The translations under genes and the position numbers were made by a program. DNA of 64,000 nucleotides, taken from Shinella sp. WSJ-2 (GTDB lineage: Bacteria > Pseudomonadota > Alphaproteobacteria > Rhizobiales > Rhizobiaceae). The notes under the pieces are model-generated. The model had not been told where the DNA came from. It did not search any database and saw only the letters and a list, made by a program, of their open reading frames with translations. This document shows, piece by piece, positions 32,279 to 41,656 of this stretch (the stretch's first letter is position 1; every line of letters begins with the position of its first letter). The stretch lies in assembly GCF_003432075.1 (NCBI RefSeq), contig NZ_QWBU01000001.1, forward strand, positions 620,001 through 684,000, given 5' to 3'.

Positions 32279-33139
32279 TTATAGGCCGTGGGTGCCGTCG
32301 TAGCCATTGACCGGCGGCGGCGCCCAGCCTGCGGGCAAGCCCTTGGGCTTGTAGATCTCGACGACCATGGGATGGCAGGCCGCGGTGTCGGAAGAATGCT
32401 CAGCCGAGCAATCGCCGCCGGGGCAGGCCGACATGCAGCCCAGAAGATCGATCTCGGCGAAGAACTCCAGATAGTCGCCCGGCCGTACCGGGCTCGCCTT
32501 CATGAAATACTGGCCGGTGTCGCGGGTGAAGCCCGTGCACATGAAGACGTTCAGCACGTCATGTACATAGGTCTCCGCCTCGCGCGGCGCCATGCCGGTC
32601 TTCTTGGCAAAGGCGCGCGTCAGGTTGGAATGGCAGCAATGGTGGTACTGGCCGCCATGGCTGAGCAGATTGTGCGTATAAGGATCGCAGCGCGTGCCGA
32701 TCACGTCATGCACCGCGCCGCCGAATTCGTCGAAGCCGTACCAGTCGAGCGTGTCATGCGTGATTGTCGCGATGGGGCGCAGATAGGGGAAGTTCGAGAA
32801 GAGCTGGTCGCCGAGGCCGACATGGGTGCCGTTCAGCGCCCGCGTCTTGCCGGTGTAAAGGCGTTCCTTGAGATCGTTAGCATTGAAGAGGTTGAGGTCG
32901 CCGACCTGTGGGCCTTCCGAACAGACGATGCGGCAGAAGTGCCCCGCCGGTACCGACCAGGTCGCGGCCTCGCGCGGCGGCACGACCACGGTTTCGACCA
33001 GCGTGAGGTCGTCCCGTAGCGCACGATAGGTCGACAGATCCGGGCGCGGCAGCGTCTCGACTGGGTAGCAGACAACCGGCCTGATCGCCTTGCGGGTGTT
33101 CGCATCGGCAGGGGCCGCGGTTATCGGATCTGGCTTCAT
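32279..33139 (-). CDS. DUF1989 (urea carboxylase-associated) family protein
   Basis: Protein of 286 residues. Recognised from ATWSVPAGHFCRIVCSEGPQ, GDLNLFNANDLKERLY, and the metal-site-like HHCCHSNLTRAF and CPGGDCSAEH segments. DUF1989 proteins accompany urea or allophanate and guanidine metabolism, usually as two tandem genes; here there is one full-length copy. GGGAGG precedes the ATG at 33139. The stop is only three bases from the convergent propeller gene. Its promoter lies inside a near-perfect palindrome 70-100 bases upstream. Confidence 0.85.
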   Translation of the reverse strand: MKPDPITAAPADANTRKAIRPVVCYPVETLPRPDLSTYRALRDDLTLVETVVVPPREAATWSVPAGHFCRIVCSEGPQVGDLNLFNANDLKERLYTGKTRALNGTHVGLGDQLFSNFPYLRPIATITHDTLDWYGFDEFGGAVHDVIGTRCDPYTHNLLSHGGQYHHCCHSNLTRAFAKKTGMAPREAETYVHDVLNVFMCTGFTRDTGQYFMKASPVRPGDYLEFFAEIDLLGCMSACPGGDCSAEHSSDTAACHPMVVEIYKPKGLPAGWAPPPVNGYDGTHGL

Positions 33140-33207
33140 GAAAATCCTCCCTCTCGTCCCCGGCGGCGCGCTCCGAACGGTGCTGCATGCCCCGAAGAAA
33201 TCCACTT

Positions 33208-33240
33208 TTGTTGAATAACAGAAATGCTATTGTTCAACAA
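33208..33240 (-). promoter_or_regulatory. 33-bp near-palindrome covering the DUF1989 promoter
   Basis: Arms TTGTTGAATAACAG (33208-33221) and CTATTGTTCAACAA (33227-33240) match as inverted repeats at 12 of 14 positions around a five-base centre. On the minus strand TTGTTG (33235-33240) and TATTCA (33212-33217) form a -35/-10 pair spaced 17 bases, so a dimeric repressor bound here would block the promoter completely. The regulator is not identified; PutR is the nearest candidate by position only. Confidence 0.65.
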
Positions 33241-33282
33241 GATCGAATTCATGCGTAACACCGCGATCCCGGCGGCTTTCCG

Positions 33283-33765
33283 CTAGCCGCTCTCCTTTAC
33301 CGTCTCCATCGCCACATTGGTCGAGGTGTTGGCAACATAGGGCAGGTTTGAAATCCGCTCGCCCAGCACCAGCCGGTATTTCTTGATGTCGCGCGTGCGG
33401 ATCTTCAGGAGATAGTCGAAGCGGCCGGCGATCATGTGGCATTCCTCCACTTCGCGGATCTTCTTCACCGCGTTGTTGAAGCTGGTCAGCGCCGCCTCAT
33501 GCGTATGGGTCAGCTTCACCTCGGCGAAGGCGATATGGTCGAGATTCATTTTCGACGGGTTCAGGATCGCCTTGAAGCCCTGGATGAAGCCTTCCGCAAT
33601 CAGCCGCTTGAAGCGATTCTGGCACGGCGTCTTGGAAAGACCGACTTTCTCGGCGAGCTCCGCGACCGAGATACGGCCGTTCTGCCCGAGTTCCTCAAGG
33701 ATTTTCCGGTCAAAGCTGTCCAACGACCCATCAGGCTGCAAATTCTCGATCAATCGGACCTCCAT
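33283..33765 (-). CDS. putR: Lrp/AsnC-family regulator of proline catabolism
   Basis: Regulator of 160 residues, typical Lrp size. N-terminal helix-turn-helix (about 15-65): LDSFDRKILEELGQNGRISV, then AELAEKVGLSKTPCQNRFKRL. C-terminal RAM domain: DHIAFAEVKLTHTHEAAL and VEECHMIAGRFDYLLKIRTRD, where an effector amino acid binds. It is divergent from putA, as known for PutR in Agrobacterium and relatives, and should activate putA when proline is present. The DUF1989 gene is 143 bases downstream on the same strand. Confidence 0.92.
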   Translation of the reverse strand: MEVRLIENLQPDGSLDSFDRKILEELGQNGRISVAELAEKVGLSKTPCQNRFKRLIAEGFIQGFKAILNPSKMNLDHIAFAEVKLTHTHEAALTSFNNAVKKIREVEECHMIAGRFDYLLKIRTRDIKKYRLVLGERISNLPYVANTSTNVAMETVKESG

Positions 33766-33937
33766 TCGGCGAAAAATAGACCCATATAGCCTAATTCATC
33801 CAAATATGAAGTCCATCTGTTTTCGGACCTCATGATATCAATTGCGCCCAGTTTCCCGGAATGAACACACCGAAACGGTCGCCGGCAGAGCCCGTCGGCG
33901 ACGGCAGCATTCCGGGCCGAAGACAGGGGGAGATGGG

Positions 33938-34141
33938 ATGCAAGACAAGAACTTCGATGCTAGCATGCCGGCGGACCTGATCCGCCACTACAAGCCGCTC
34001 GCCATCCGGGCCGTCGTGGCGGCCTGCAGCGTCAGGGCGGAACGGTCCGAAGGCGACCGCGCAAGCGTGATGTTTGCCGGCGCGACCGAGATCGACCACG
34101 CCCCGTTCCGGGACGAGCATGCCCCTGCCTTCATCCGCTGA
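33938..34141 (+). CDS. Small hypothetical protein between putR and putA (67 aa)
   Basis: GGGGGAG lies shortly before the ATG at 33938. The product starts MQDKNFDASMPADLIRHYKP and continues with an Ala/Val/Arg helix (AIRAVVAACSVRAERSEGDR) and an acidic end. There is no signal or membrane segment. It ends 37 bases before putA and would be transcribed with it. I do not recognise a family; it could be a leader ORF affecting putA translation or a real small protein. Confidence 0.5.
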   Translation: MQDKNFDASMPADLIRHYKPLAIRAVVAACSVRAERSEGDRASVMFAGATEIDHAPFRDEHAPAFIR

Positions 34142-34178
34142 TCCCTTCAGACACCGAACGCTTCTCATAGGTCCTTCC

Positions 34179-37100
34179 ATGCAGAACCCCTTCTCCGATT
34201 TCGCCCCGCCAATCCGTCCGCAGAGCGCGTTGCGCCAGGCCATCACGGCCGCCTATCGCCGCCCCGAGACCGAGTGCCTGCCGCCGCTGGTCGCAGCCGC
34301 CCGTGTTTCCGAGCGTGAGCGCTACGACATCCGCAACACCGCCCGCACGCTGATCGAGGCGCTTCGCGCCAAGCACAAAGGCACGGGCGTCGAGGGGCTG
34401 GTGCAGGAATATTCGCTGTCGAGCCAGGAGGGCGTGGCGCTGATGTGCCTTGCCGAGGCGCTGCTGCGCATTCCGGACACCGACACGCGCGACGCGCTGA
34501 TCCGTGACAAGATCGCCGAGGGTGACTGGACCTCCCATATCGGCGGCGGCAAGTCGCTGTTCGTCAACGCCGCGACCTGGGGCCTCGTTGTCACCGGCAA
34601 GCTGACCTCCACCGTCAACGACCGTGGCTTGTCCGCCGCCCTGACGCGCCTCATCGCCCGCGCCGGCGAGCCGGTCATCCGCCGCGGCGTCGATATGGCC
34701 ATGCGCATGATGGGTGAGCAGTTCGTCACCGGTGAGACCATCGAGGAGGCGCTGAAGCGCTCCAAACCGCTGGAAGCCCGCGGCTTCCGCTATTCCTACG
34801 ACATGCTCGGCGAGGCCGCCACGACCTCGGCCGATGCCGAGCGCTACTACCGCGACTACGAGAACGCCATCCACGCCATCGGCAAAGCCTCCGGCGGGCG
34901 CGGCATCTATGAAGGCCCCGGCATCTCCATCAAGCTCTCGGCGCTCCACCCGCGTTACAGCCGCACGCAGACCGCCCGCGTGATGGGCGAGCTGCTGCCG
35001 AAGGTCATCAAGCTCGCCGCACTCGCCAAGAGCTACGATATCGGCCTCAACATCGACGCCGAGGAAGCCGACCGTCTGGAACTGTCGCTCGATCTCTTGG
35101 AAAGCCTGTGCTTCGACGAAGCGCTGAAGGGCTGGAACGGCCTCGGCTTCGTCGTGCAGGCCTATGGCAAGCGCTGCCCCTTCGTGCTCGATTTCATCAT
35201 CGATCTGGCCCGCCGCTCCGGCCGCCGCGTCATGGTGCGCCTCGTCAAGGGCGCGTACTGGGACGCAGAGATCAAGCGCGCCCAGCTCGATGGTCTCGAA
35301 GGCTTCCCGGTCTATACGCGCAAGATCTATACCGACGTCGCTTATGTCGCCTGCGCCCGCAAGCTGCTGGCCGCACCGGATGCGATCTTCCCGCAGTTCG
35401 CCACCCACAACGCCCAGAGCCTTGCCACGATCTACCAGCTCGCCGGCCCGGATTTCGCCGTCGGCAAGTATGAGTTCCAGTGCCTGCATGGCATGGGCGA
35501 ACCGCTCTATGACGAGGTCGTCGGCAAGGAGAAGCTCGACCGCCCCTGCCGCATCTATGCGCCCGTCGGCACCCATGAGACGCTGCTCGCCTATCTCGTG
35601 CGCCGCCTGCTCGAGAACGGCGCCAACTCCTCCTTCGTCAACCGCATTTCCGACCCCAAGGTCTCGGTGGAATCGCTGATCGCCGACCCGGTCGAGATCG
35701 TTGCCGCCATGCCCGTCGTCGGCGCACAGCACGACCAGATCGCCCTGCCCGACCAGCTGTTCGGCCCCTCGCGCAAGAACTCCGCCGGTCTCGACCTGTC
35801 GAACGAAGAGACCCTCGTCGGCCTCTCGGCCGAACTCGCCGGCACCGCCGCGAAACAGTGGCACGCCGCCCCGCTTCTCGCGGATGGCAGCACTTCAGGC
35901 GAAACGCAGGACGTGCTGAACCCCGCCGATCACCGCGATATCGTCGGCCGCGTCACCGAGGCGAAGGCCGAGGATGCCGCCCGCATCGTCGCCATGGCCG
36001 CCGACAATGTCGCCAGCTGGTCCGCCGTCTCCCCCGCCGACCGCGCCGCCTGCCTCGACCGCGCCGCCGATATCATGCAGGCGCGCATCGAACCGCTGAT
36101 GGGCGTCATCATGCGCGAAGCCGGCAAGTCGGCGGCGAACGCCATCGGCGAAGTGCGCGAAGCCGTCGACTTCCTGCGCTACTATGCCGAACAGGCCCGC
36201 CGCACGCTTGGCCCCTCGCACCTGCCGCTCGGCCCGATCGTCTGCATCAGCCCGTGGAACTTCCCACTCGCCATCTTCACCGGCCAAGTCGCCGCAGCGC
36301 TCGTCGCCGGCAATCCGGTCATCGCAAAGCCCGCTGAAGAGACGCCCATCGTCGCCTATGAAAGCGTGAAGATCCTGCACGAGGCCGGCGTTCCCGTCGG
36401 CGCCCTGCAGTTCACGCCCGGTGCCGGCGCCCTCGGTGCGGCCCTCGTCGGCGCCGACAAGACGGCCGGCGTCATGTTCACCGGCTCGACGGAAGTCGCC
36501 CGCCTCATCCAGGCGCAGCTTGCCGAACGTCTTTCGGCCGGCGGCAAGCCGATCCCGTTGATCGCCGAAACCGGCGGCCAGAACGGCATGATCGTTGATT
36601 CCTCCGCACTCGCCGAACAGGTCGTCGCCGACGTCATCGCCTCCTCCTTCGACAGCGCCGGCCAGCGCTGCTCGGCGCTACGCGTGCTGTGCCTGCAGGA
36701 CGACGTCGCCGACCGCACGCTCGCCATGCTGAAGGGCGCGCTCCAGGAACTGACGCTCGGCCGCACCGACAGCCTGAATGTCGATATCGGCCCTGTTATC
36801 ACAGGCGAAGCGCGCGACAATATCGTCGGCCATATCGAGCGCATGCGCGGCCTCGGCAACAAGGTCGAGCAGCTGCCGCTGCCGGCCGCCGCCGAACACG
36901 GCACCTTCGTCGCGCCGACCATCATCGAGATCAAGAAGCTCGCCGATCTCCAGCGCGAAGTCTTCGGCCCCGTTCTGCACGTCATCCGCTTCCGCCGCGC
37001 CGATCTCGACCGGCTGATCGACGACATCAACGCCTCGGGCTACGGCCTGACCTTCGGCCTGCACACGCGCCTCGACGAGACGATCGCGCATGTCACCAGC

Positions 37101-37841
37101 CGCATCAAGGCGGGCAATCTCTATGTGAACCGCAACATCATCGGCGCCGTGGTCGGCGTGCAGCCCTTCGGTGGCCGCGGCCTCTCCGGCACCGGCCCCA
37201 AGGCGGGCGGCCCGCTCTATATCGGCCGTCTCGTGCAGAAGGCCCCGGTGCCGCCGCAGCAGGATTCGGTGCATACCGACCAGGCGTTGCGCGACTTCAT
37301 CTCCTGGCTCGACCGCAAGGGCAAGGCTGCGGAAGGCGAAACCGCCCGCAGCTTCGCCAACCGCTCGGCGCTCGGCCTGGTGCGCGAACTCGCCGGCCCC
37401 GTCGGCGAACGCAACCTCTATGCCCTGCATGCCCGCGGCAATGTGCTGCTCGTGCCGAAGACGGAAGCCGGCCTGCTGCGCCAGGTCGCCGCCGGTCTCG
37501 CAACGGGTAACATGCTTGCCATCGACAATGCCGCTGCGCTGAAGCCGGTACTTGCCGACCTGCCCGCCTCCGTCGCCGCCCGCCTTAGCTGGACGACCGA
37601 CTGGGCCAAGGACGGCCCCTTCGCCGGCGCGCTGGTGGAAGGCGATGCGGAGGCGGTTCGCGCCGTCAACCGCAAGATCGCCGCCCTGCCCGGCCCGCTC
37701 GTTCTGGTACAGGCCGCAACGACCGAGGAGCTGCTGAGCGACCCGGAGGCCTATTGCCTCAACTGGCTGCTGGAGGAGGTCTCGACCTCGATCAACACCG
37801 CCGCCGCCGGCGGCAATGCCAGCCTGATGGCCATCGGCTGA
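34179..37841 (+). CDS. putA: Bifunctional proline dehydrogenase / P5C dehydrogenase
   Basis: Converts proline to glutamate in two steps: FAD-dependent oxidation at the membrane and NAD-dependent P5C oxidation. The protein has 1220 residues. A helical N-terminal arm (1-130) leads to a proline dehydrogenase barrel (about 160-470; YEGPGISIKLSALHPRY, IGLNIDAEEADRLELS, MVRLVKGAYWDAEI). The ALDH domain (about 560-1020) has PWNFPLAIF, ETGGQNGMIV and catalytic Cys831 in SAGQRCSALR. The extra 190-residue C-terminal domain marks a type B PutA. There is no N-terminal ribbon-helix-helix, so it does not self-repress; PutR regulates it. A terminator follows at 37868. Confidence 0.97.
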   Translation: MQNPFSDFAPPIRPQSALRQAITAAYRRPETECLPPLVAAARVSERERYDIRNTARTLIEALRAKHKGTGVEGLVQEYSLSSQEGVALMCLAEALLRIPDTDTRDALIRDKIAEGDWTSHIGGGKSLFVNAATWGLVVTGKLTSTVNDRGLSAALTRLIARAGEPVIRRGVDMAMRMMGEQFVTGETIEEALKRSKPLEARGFRYSYDMLGEAATTSADAERYYRDYENAIHAIGKASGGRGIYEGPGISIKLSALHPRYSRTQTARVMGELLPKVIKLAALAKSYDIGLNIDAEEADRLELSLDLLESLCFDEALKGWNGLGFVVQAYGKRCPFVLDFIIDLARRSGRRVMVRLVKGAYWDAEIKRAQLDGLEGFPVYTRKIYTDVAYVACARKLLAAPDAIFPQFATHNAQSLATIYQLAGPDFAVGKYEFQCLHGMGEPLYDEVVGKEKLDRPCRIYAPVGTHETLLAYLVRRLLENGANSSFVNRISDPKVSVESLIADPVEIVAAMPVVGAQHDQIALPDQLFGPSRKNSAGLDLSNEETLVGLSAELAGTAAKQWHAAPLLADGSTSGETQDVLNPADHRDIVGRVTEAKAEDAARIVAMAADNVASWSAVSPADRAACLDRAADIMQARIEPLMGVIMREAGKSAANAIGEVREAVDFLRYYAEQARRTLGPSHLPLGPIVCISPWNFPLAIFTGQVAAALVAGNPVIAKPAEETPIVAYESVKILHEAGVPVGALQFTPGAGALGAALVGADKTAGVMFTGSTEVARLIQAQLAERLSAGGKPIPLIAETGGQNGMIVDSSALAEQVVADVIASSFDSAGQRCSALRVLCLQDDVADRTLAMLKGALQELTLGRTDSLNVDIGPVITGEARDNIVGHIERMRGLGNKVEQLPLPAAAEHGTFVAPTIIEIKKLADLQREVFGPVLHVIRFRRADLDRLIDDINASGYGLTFGLHTRLDETIAHVTSRIKAGNLYVNRNIIGAVVGVQPFGGRGLSGTGPKAGGPLYIGRLVQKAPVPPQQDSVHTDQALRDFISWLDRKGKAAEGETARSFANRSALGLVRELAGPVGERNLYALHARGNVLLVPKTEAGLLRQVAAGLATGNMLAIDNAAALKPVLADLPASVAARLSWTTDWAKDGPFAGALVEGDAEAVRAVNRKIAALPGPLVLVQAATTEELLSDPEAYCLNWLLEEVSTSINTAAAGGNASLMAIG

Positions 37842-37867
37842 TAGCCAATCCCTCCATCTCAAGCAAA

Positions 37868-37885
37868 GGCCCGCTCACGCGGGTC
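37868..37885 (+). terminator. Terminator downstream of putA
   Basis: GGCCCGC / GCGGGTC pair across a TCAC loop (one G-T pair), followed by TTTGTGTATCTT. Confidence 0.75.
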
Positions 37886-38023
37886 TTTGTGTATCTTGCG
37901 CGTAAAATCGCCAGTACCCCTCCCGCCCCGGCGATGTTGCGATAAGGTGCGCCATCGAAACGGGAGAATCCGCATGCATCTCGCAAGTCCAATCGTTGCG
38001 CGTCCGGCCGGCAGGAGTGCCGC

Positions 38024-39328
38024 GTGACCGTCACCGATTTCGCGACCCGCACCTACGATCACAATTTCCGGCTCGACCCGATCGTGCGCAGCCTGCTCGA
38101 TACGGACTTCTACAAGCTGCTGATGCTGCAGATGATCCGGCAGCTCCATCCGGATGTGAACGCGACCTTTTCCCTGATCAACCGCACGAAGAGCGTGCGG
38201 CTCGGCGAGATCATCGACGAGGGGGAACTGCGCGCCCAGCTCGACCATGCCCGCAGCCTGCGCTTCACCAAGAAGGAGCTGATCTGGCTCGCCGGGAACA
38301 GCTTTTACGGCCGGGCGCGGATGTTCGGCCCGGATTTCATCGCCTGGCTTGCCGCCTTCCAGCTGCCGGACTACGAATTGCGCAAGGCCGACGGGCAGTA
38401 TGAACTGCATTTCGACGGCCCTTGGACCCACACGATGATGTGGGAGATACCGGCGCTAACCATCATAAACGAAATGAAATCGCGTGCCGCCATGCGCGAC
38501 AAAGGCCGTTTCGCGCTCGATGTGCTCTATGCACGCGCCAAGGCACGGCTCTGGGAAAAGGTCGAGCGCCTGAGGCTCCTGCCCGATCTCGTCATCTCCG
38601 ATTTCGGCACGCGCCGCCGGCACGGTTTTTTGTGGCAGCGCTGGTGCGTAGAGGCCTTGAAGGAAGGGCTTGGCGAGCGCTTTATCGGCACGTCGAACGT
38701 GCTGCTCGCCATGGACGCCGATCTGGAAGCCATCGGCACCAATGCGCATGAACTGCCGATGGTCGCCGCCGCCCTCGCAAAGGACGACGCGTCGCTCGCC
38801 CGCGCGCCCTATCAGGTGCTGGAGGAATGGCGCCAGCACTATAACGGCAACCTGCTGATCGCCCTTCCCGACGCCTTCGGCACCACCGCCTTCCTCGCCA
38901 ACGCGCCGGACTGGGTCGCGGACTGGACCGGCTTCCGCCCGGACAGCGCGCCACCGATCGAAGGCGGCGAGCAGATCATCCGCTGGTGGCAGGAGAAGGG
39001 CCGCGACCCGCGCGAAAAACTGCTGATCTTCTCCGACGGCATGGATGTCGACACGATCGAGGAGACCTACCGGCATTTCCACGGCCGCGTGCGCATGAGC
39101 TTCGGCTGGGGCACCAACCTCACCAACGATTTCCGCGGTTGCGACCCGGATGGCGGCAACGGTCTCGATCCGATCTCGCTGGTCTGCAAGGTGACGAGCG
39201 CCAACGGCCGCCCGGCGGTCAAGCTGTCGGACAATCCGTTGAAGGCGACCGGCGATCGCCACGAAATCGAACGCTACCGCCGCGTCTTCGGCACGGATGT
39301 GCAGGAGGCGCGGCCGGTCGAGGTTTAG
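38024..39328 (+). CDS. pncB: Nicotinate phosphoribosyltransferase
   Basis: NAD-salvage enzyme of 434 residues that joins nicotinate and PRPP with ATP hydrolysis. GTG start at 38024 has AGGAG seven bases upstream. Diagnostic segments: [15 protein letters not shown] at the N-terminus, [14 protein letters not shown] with the catalytic His and phosphate site, [32 protein letters not shown]-like LLIFSDGMD and [12 protein letters not shown]. Length matches bacterial PncB. It overlaps the convergent otsB by four bases. Confidence 0.96.
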   Translation: MTVTDFATRTYDHNFRLDPIVRSLLDTDFYKLLMLQMIRQLHPDVNATFSLINRTKSVRLGEIIDEGELRAQLDHARSLRFTKKELIWLAGNSFYGRARMFGPDFIAWLAAFQLPDYELRKADGQYELHFDGPWTHTMMWEIPALTIINEMKSRAAMRDKGRFALDVLYARAKARLWEKVERLRLLPDLVISDFGTRRRHGFLWQRWCVEALKEGLGERFIGTSNVLLAMDADLEAIGTNAHELPMVAAALAKDDASLARAPYQVLEEWRQHYNGNLLIALPDAFGTTAFLANAPDWVADWTGFRPDSAPPIEGGEQIIRWWQEKGRDPREKLLIFSDGMDVDTIEETYRHFHGRVRMSFGWGTNLTNDFRGCDPDGGNGLDPISLVCKVTSANGRPAVKLSDNPLKATGDRHEIERYRRVFGTDVQEARPVEV

Positions 39329-40137
39329 GACGGGGCAGCCTTGCGTGCTTCGCCGGCCGCAGCGATGCTCGACAAAGCCGAGCGGATGGCGGAAGGCGAC
39401 GAGGCTTTCGCCAGCGCGCAAGTGGCCGTCGAAAGCGAGCCCACGCGGATCGACCGCCCGCCGCGCGCATTGGCCAGGGCAAACATGGTCTCGTCCGTCA
39501 GGTCGTCGCCGATGGTGATCGGCAGGCGGCCGGTAAAGGCGGGCTCTTCGAGATAGGCCGCCACGGCATCGCCCTTGTCGGCGCGGGCCGGGCGGATTTC
39601 GAAAACCATCTTGCCGGGCTGCAGCACCCAGTCCGGCCCGGCCTCCTCGGCGAAAGACTTCATGATACCTTCCAGCGCCGTGTCGAACGCAGGTGCCAAT
39701 CGATAATGCGCGGCCACGGCCGCTCCCTTGTCTTCGATCAGCACACCCTCCATCCAAGCCGTCTGCTCGACCAGACGATGCTTCATCGAAACGAAAGCCG
39801 GCGTCGGCGCGGCAACGGTCAATTGCCCGTCGGCGCTGCGGAATTCGGCGCCATGCAGACCGGCGATCGGGAAACGGCAGGGCGCAAACAGCGCATCGGC
39901 ATAGAGCAGGCTGCGACCCGTCACCAGCGCAAGCGCGCCTTTGAGACGGTTGGCGACGGCCTGCAGATCGCTGGCGAGAGACAGCGGCACCTGGATGGCA
40001 TCCGGCGTCGCCGCGAGATCCAGAAGCGTTCCGTCGATATCGAGAAACAGCGCCCAGCGGTCTGGCTCGTCGACCAGGCGGCGCACCAGATGGCGGGTGG
40101 CGGCATCCGATGGCCGCAATTTTTCGAGCTCGTCCAT
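39325..40137 (-). CDS. otsB: Trehalose-6-phosphate phosphatase
   Basis: HAD-family phosphatase of 270 residues that makes trehalose from trehalose-6-phosphate. Motif [12 protein letters not shown] carries the nucleophile DxD; ALVTGR is motif [13 protein letters not shown] is motif IV with the metal-binding Asps. [16 protein letters not shown] lies in the usual C-terminal region. Start at 40137 gives the family length; a longer frame has no support. No otsA is adjacent. Divergent from the ROK-like gene, which begins 106 bases away. Confidence 0.9.
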   Translation of the reverse strand: MDELEKLRPSDAATRHLVRRLVDEPDRWALFLDIDGTLLDLAATPDAIQVPLSLASDLQAVANRLKGALALVTGRSLLYADALFAPCRFPIAGLHGAEFRSADGQLTVAAPTPAFVSMKHRLVEQTAWMEGVLIEDKGAAVAAHYRLAPAFDTALEGIMKSFAEEAGPDWVLQPGKMVFEIRPARADKGDAVAAYLEEPAFTGRLPITIGDDLTDETMFALANARGGRSIRVGSLSTATCALAKASSPSAIRSALSSIAAAGEARKAAPS

Positions 40138-40243
40138 CGCCTTGCAAGTAGATCGCGACGTGGGGCTGGCAAGAGCCGGCAGGAACAAGTTTTCGCGCGC
40201 CGCATTGTGCCCTTCGCCACACAATCGCAGCAAGGGAGCCGCC

Positions 40244-41317
40244 ATGGGCCATGGGAAAGCACGAGGGAACACCGACAACGACGCCCCCGTCATGCACGGT
40301 GCCAACGACCTGCCAACGGTAACCGTCGCCAGCTACAATCTCGAAACGCGCGACAAGCAGGGCTTCATCGGCGACCGCGCCAACAAATCCGCTTTCCGTG
40401 ATGCAATCGAGGCCTGGCGCATACGTGTTCGCAACGGAGGTGAGGATCCACTGGGTGAGGTTGCGACAAGCTCGCTTTCCAAGAAGGAAATCGATGCGCT
40501 GCTGAAGGAAGAGGAGACGGAGGCGGCAGCACTCGTGCGCGCAGCAACTGACGATTTCGCCACAGCACTCACCGATGTGCTGGCGCGCTATCTCAAGGAG
40601 GATGCGTGGAAGGGTGTGCAACGGATCGCCGTCGGCGGCGGGTTCAGGGACAGCGCGGCCGGACTGATGGCGATCGCCCGCGCCCAGTTGCTGCTGAAGG
40701 CTGAGGGCGTCAAGGTCGCGCTGACACCGATTGCCCATCATCCGGATGAGGCAGGCCTCATCGGCGCCGTCCATCTGATCCCCTCCTGGATGCTGAAGGG
40801 GCATGACGCGATCCTGGCCGTGGATATCGGCGGCACCAACATCCGCGCCGGCGCCGTCAAGCTGAACCTCGACGACGCAAAGGACTTCGGCAAGGCCAAG
40901 GTCTGGAAATCGGAACTTTGGCGTCACGCCGACGACGAACCGAAGCGCACAGCGACCATCGAATATCTCGTGCGCATGCTCGAAACGCTGATCGGCAAGG
41001 CGAAGAAGGCCAAGCTCGCGCTCGCCCCGGTCATCGGGATCGGTTGCCCCGGCATCATCGCGTCGGATGGATCGATCGCGCGTGGCGGCCAGAACCTGCC
41101 AGGCGGCAACTGGGAAAGCACGCATTTCAACCTGCCGGAGGCGCTGCGCAAGGCAATCCCCGAGATCGACGAACAACCAACCTTTGTCATCATGCACAAC
41201 GATGCCGTGGTTCAGGGGCTCTCAGAAGTGCCGCGCATGGCCGATTGCAAGGCTTGGGCCGCCGTGACGATCGGCACGGGCCTCGGCAATGTCAGCTTCC
41301 TTAACAAGAAGGACTGA
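40244..41317 (+). CDS. ROK-like sugar-kinase protein with apparently permuted lobes
   Basis: Protein of 357 residues; AGGGAG precedes the ATG. Residues 120-180 (RIAVGGGFRDSAAG, AHHPDEAGLIGAVHL) look like the C-terminal lobe ending of a ROK kinase. They are followed at 192-348 by the N-terminal lobe: AVDIGGTNIRAG (Asp194), IGIGCPG (265-270), HND with presumed catalytic Asp320, and VTIGTGLGNV (342-350), where the protein ends. In normal ROK proteins DIGGT is near residue 10 and the GGG...AGLIGA block is last. The zinc motif CxCGxxGCxE is absent. This reads as a natural circular permutation. Glucokinase-like activity is possible but unproven. Divergent from otsB. Confidence 0.8.
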   Translation: MGHGKARGNTDNDAPVMHGANDLPTVTVASYNLETRDKQGFIGDRANKSAFRDAIEAWRIRVRNGGEDPLGEVATSSLSKKEIDALLKEEETEAAALVRAATDDFATALTDVLARYLKEDAWKGVQRIAVGGGFRDSAAGLMAIARAQLLLKAEGVKVALTPIAHHPDEAGLIGAVHLIPSWMLKGHDAILAVDIGGTNIRAGAVKLNLDDAKDFGKAKVWKSELWRHADDEPKRTATIEYLVRMLETLIGKAKKAKLALAPVIGIGCPGIIASDGSIARGGQNLPGGNWESTHFNLPEALRKAIPEIDEQPTFVIMHNDAVVQGLSEVPRMADCKAWAAVTIGTGLGNVSFLNKKD

Positions 41318-41335
41318 TATCAAAAGCGAATATGA

Positions 41336-41359
41336 AAAAGCCGCCCGGAGGCGGCTTTT
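41336..41359. terminator. Bidirectional terminator
   Basis: AAAAGCCGCC (41336-41345) and GGCGGCTTTT (41350-41359) form a perfect ten-pair hairpin with a CGGA loop between the converging ROK-like and DUF2171 genes. Confidence 0.9.
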
Positions 41360-41363
41360 CCGT

Positions 41364-41597
41364 TCAATTGAGGGTGGACCACTCCTGGCGCACCGTATCC
41401 GCGTCCTTGTTGAGATGCACATGGGCATCGACGTGGTCGACCCAGTCCAGCGGGATGAGATGGTGCTTGCCATCTTCGGAATCGGTCCGGGTCAGCTTGA
41501 TGCGGCTTTCGCCCTCCATATGGTCGACGGTACCGACGTGGCGGCCATCGGCCGCACGGACTTCCATATGTTCGCGAATTTCATTTGCAGCGACCAT
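41364..41597 (-). CDS. DUF2171 family protein
   Basis: Small soluble protein of 77 residues. EIREHMEVRAADGRHVGTVD, then a SRIKLTRTDSEDGKHHLIP stretch and WVDHVDAHVHLNKDADTV show the PRC-barrel-like DUF2171 pattern. AAAGGAG precedes the ATG at 41597. The upstream EcfG-type promoter suggests induction in the general stress response. Function unknown. Confidence 0.85.
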   Translation of the reverse strand: MVAANEIREHMEVRAADGRHVGTVDHMEGESRIKLTRTDSEDGKHHLIPLDWVDHVDAHVHLNKDADTVRQEWSTLN

Positions 41598-41630
41598 TGT
41601 CGTTCTCCTTTGGTGAACTTGCCGCGGGAC

Positions 41631-41656
41631 AACGGCCGAAACCCACCCAAGGTTCC
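41631..41656 (-). promoter_or_regulatory. EcfG/RpoE2-type promoter of the DUF2171 gene
   Basis: On the minus strand GGAAC (41652-41656) and CGTT (41631-41634) are separated by 17 bases, an exact match to the alphaproteobacterial general-stress consensus. The DUF2171 start lies 33 bases downstream. The rest of the 321-base gap up to 41918 has no gene; it includes a short GTTCCC-TC-GGGAAC palindrome at 41741-41754. Confidence 0.75.

Noticed and set aside
34131-35864. 577-codon open frame antisense to putA
   Set aside because: Shadow of the proline dehydrogenase domain; putA motifs are intact on the other strand.
38456-41197. 913-codon antisense frame across pncB, otsB and the ROK-like gene
   Set aside because: Spans three well-supported genes and shows no domain of its own; part of it merely reflects otsB read out of frame.
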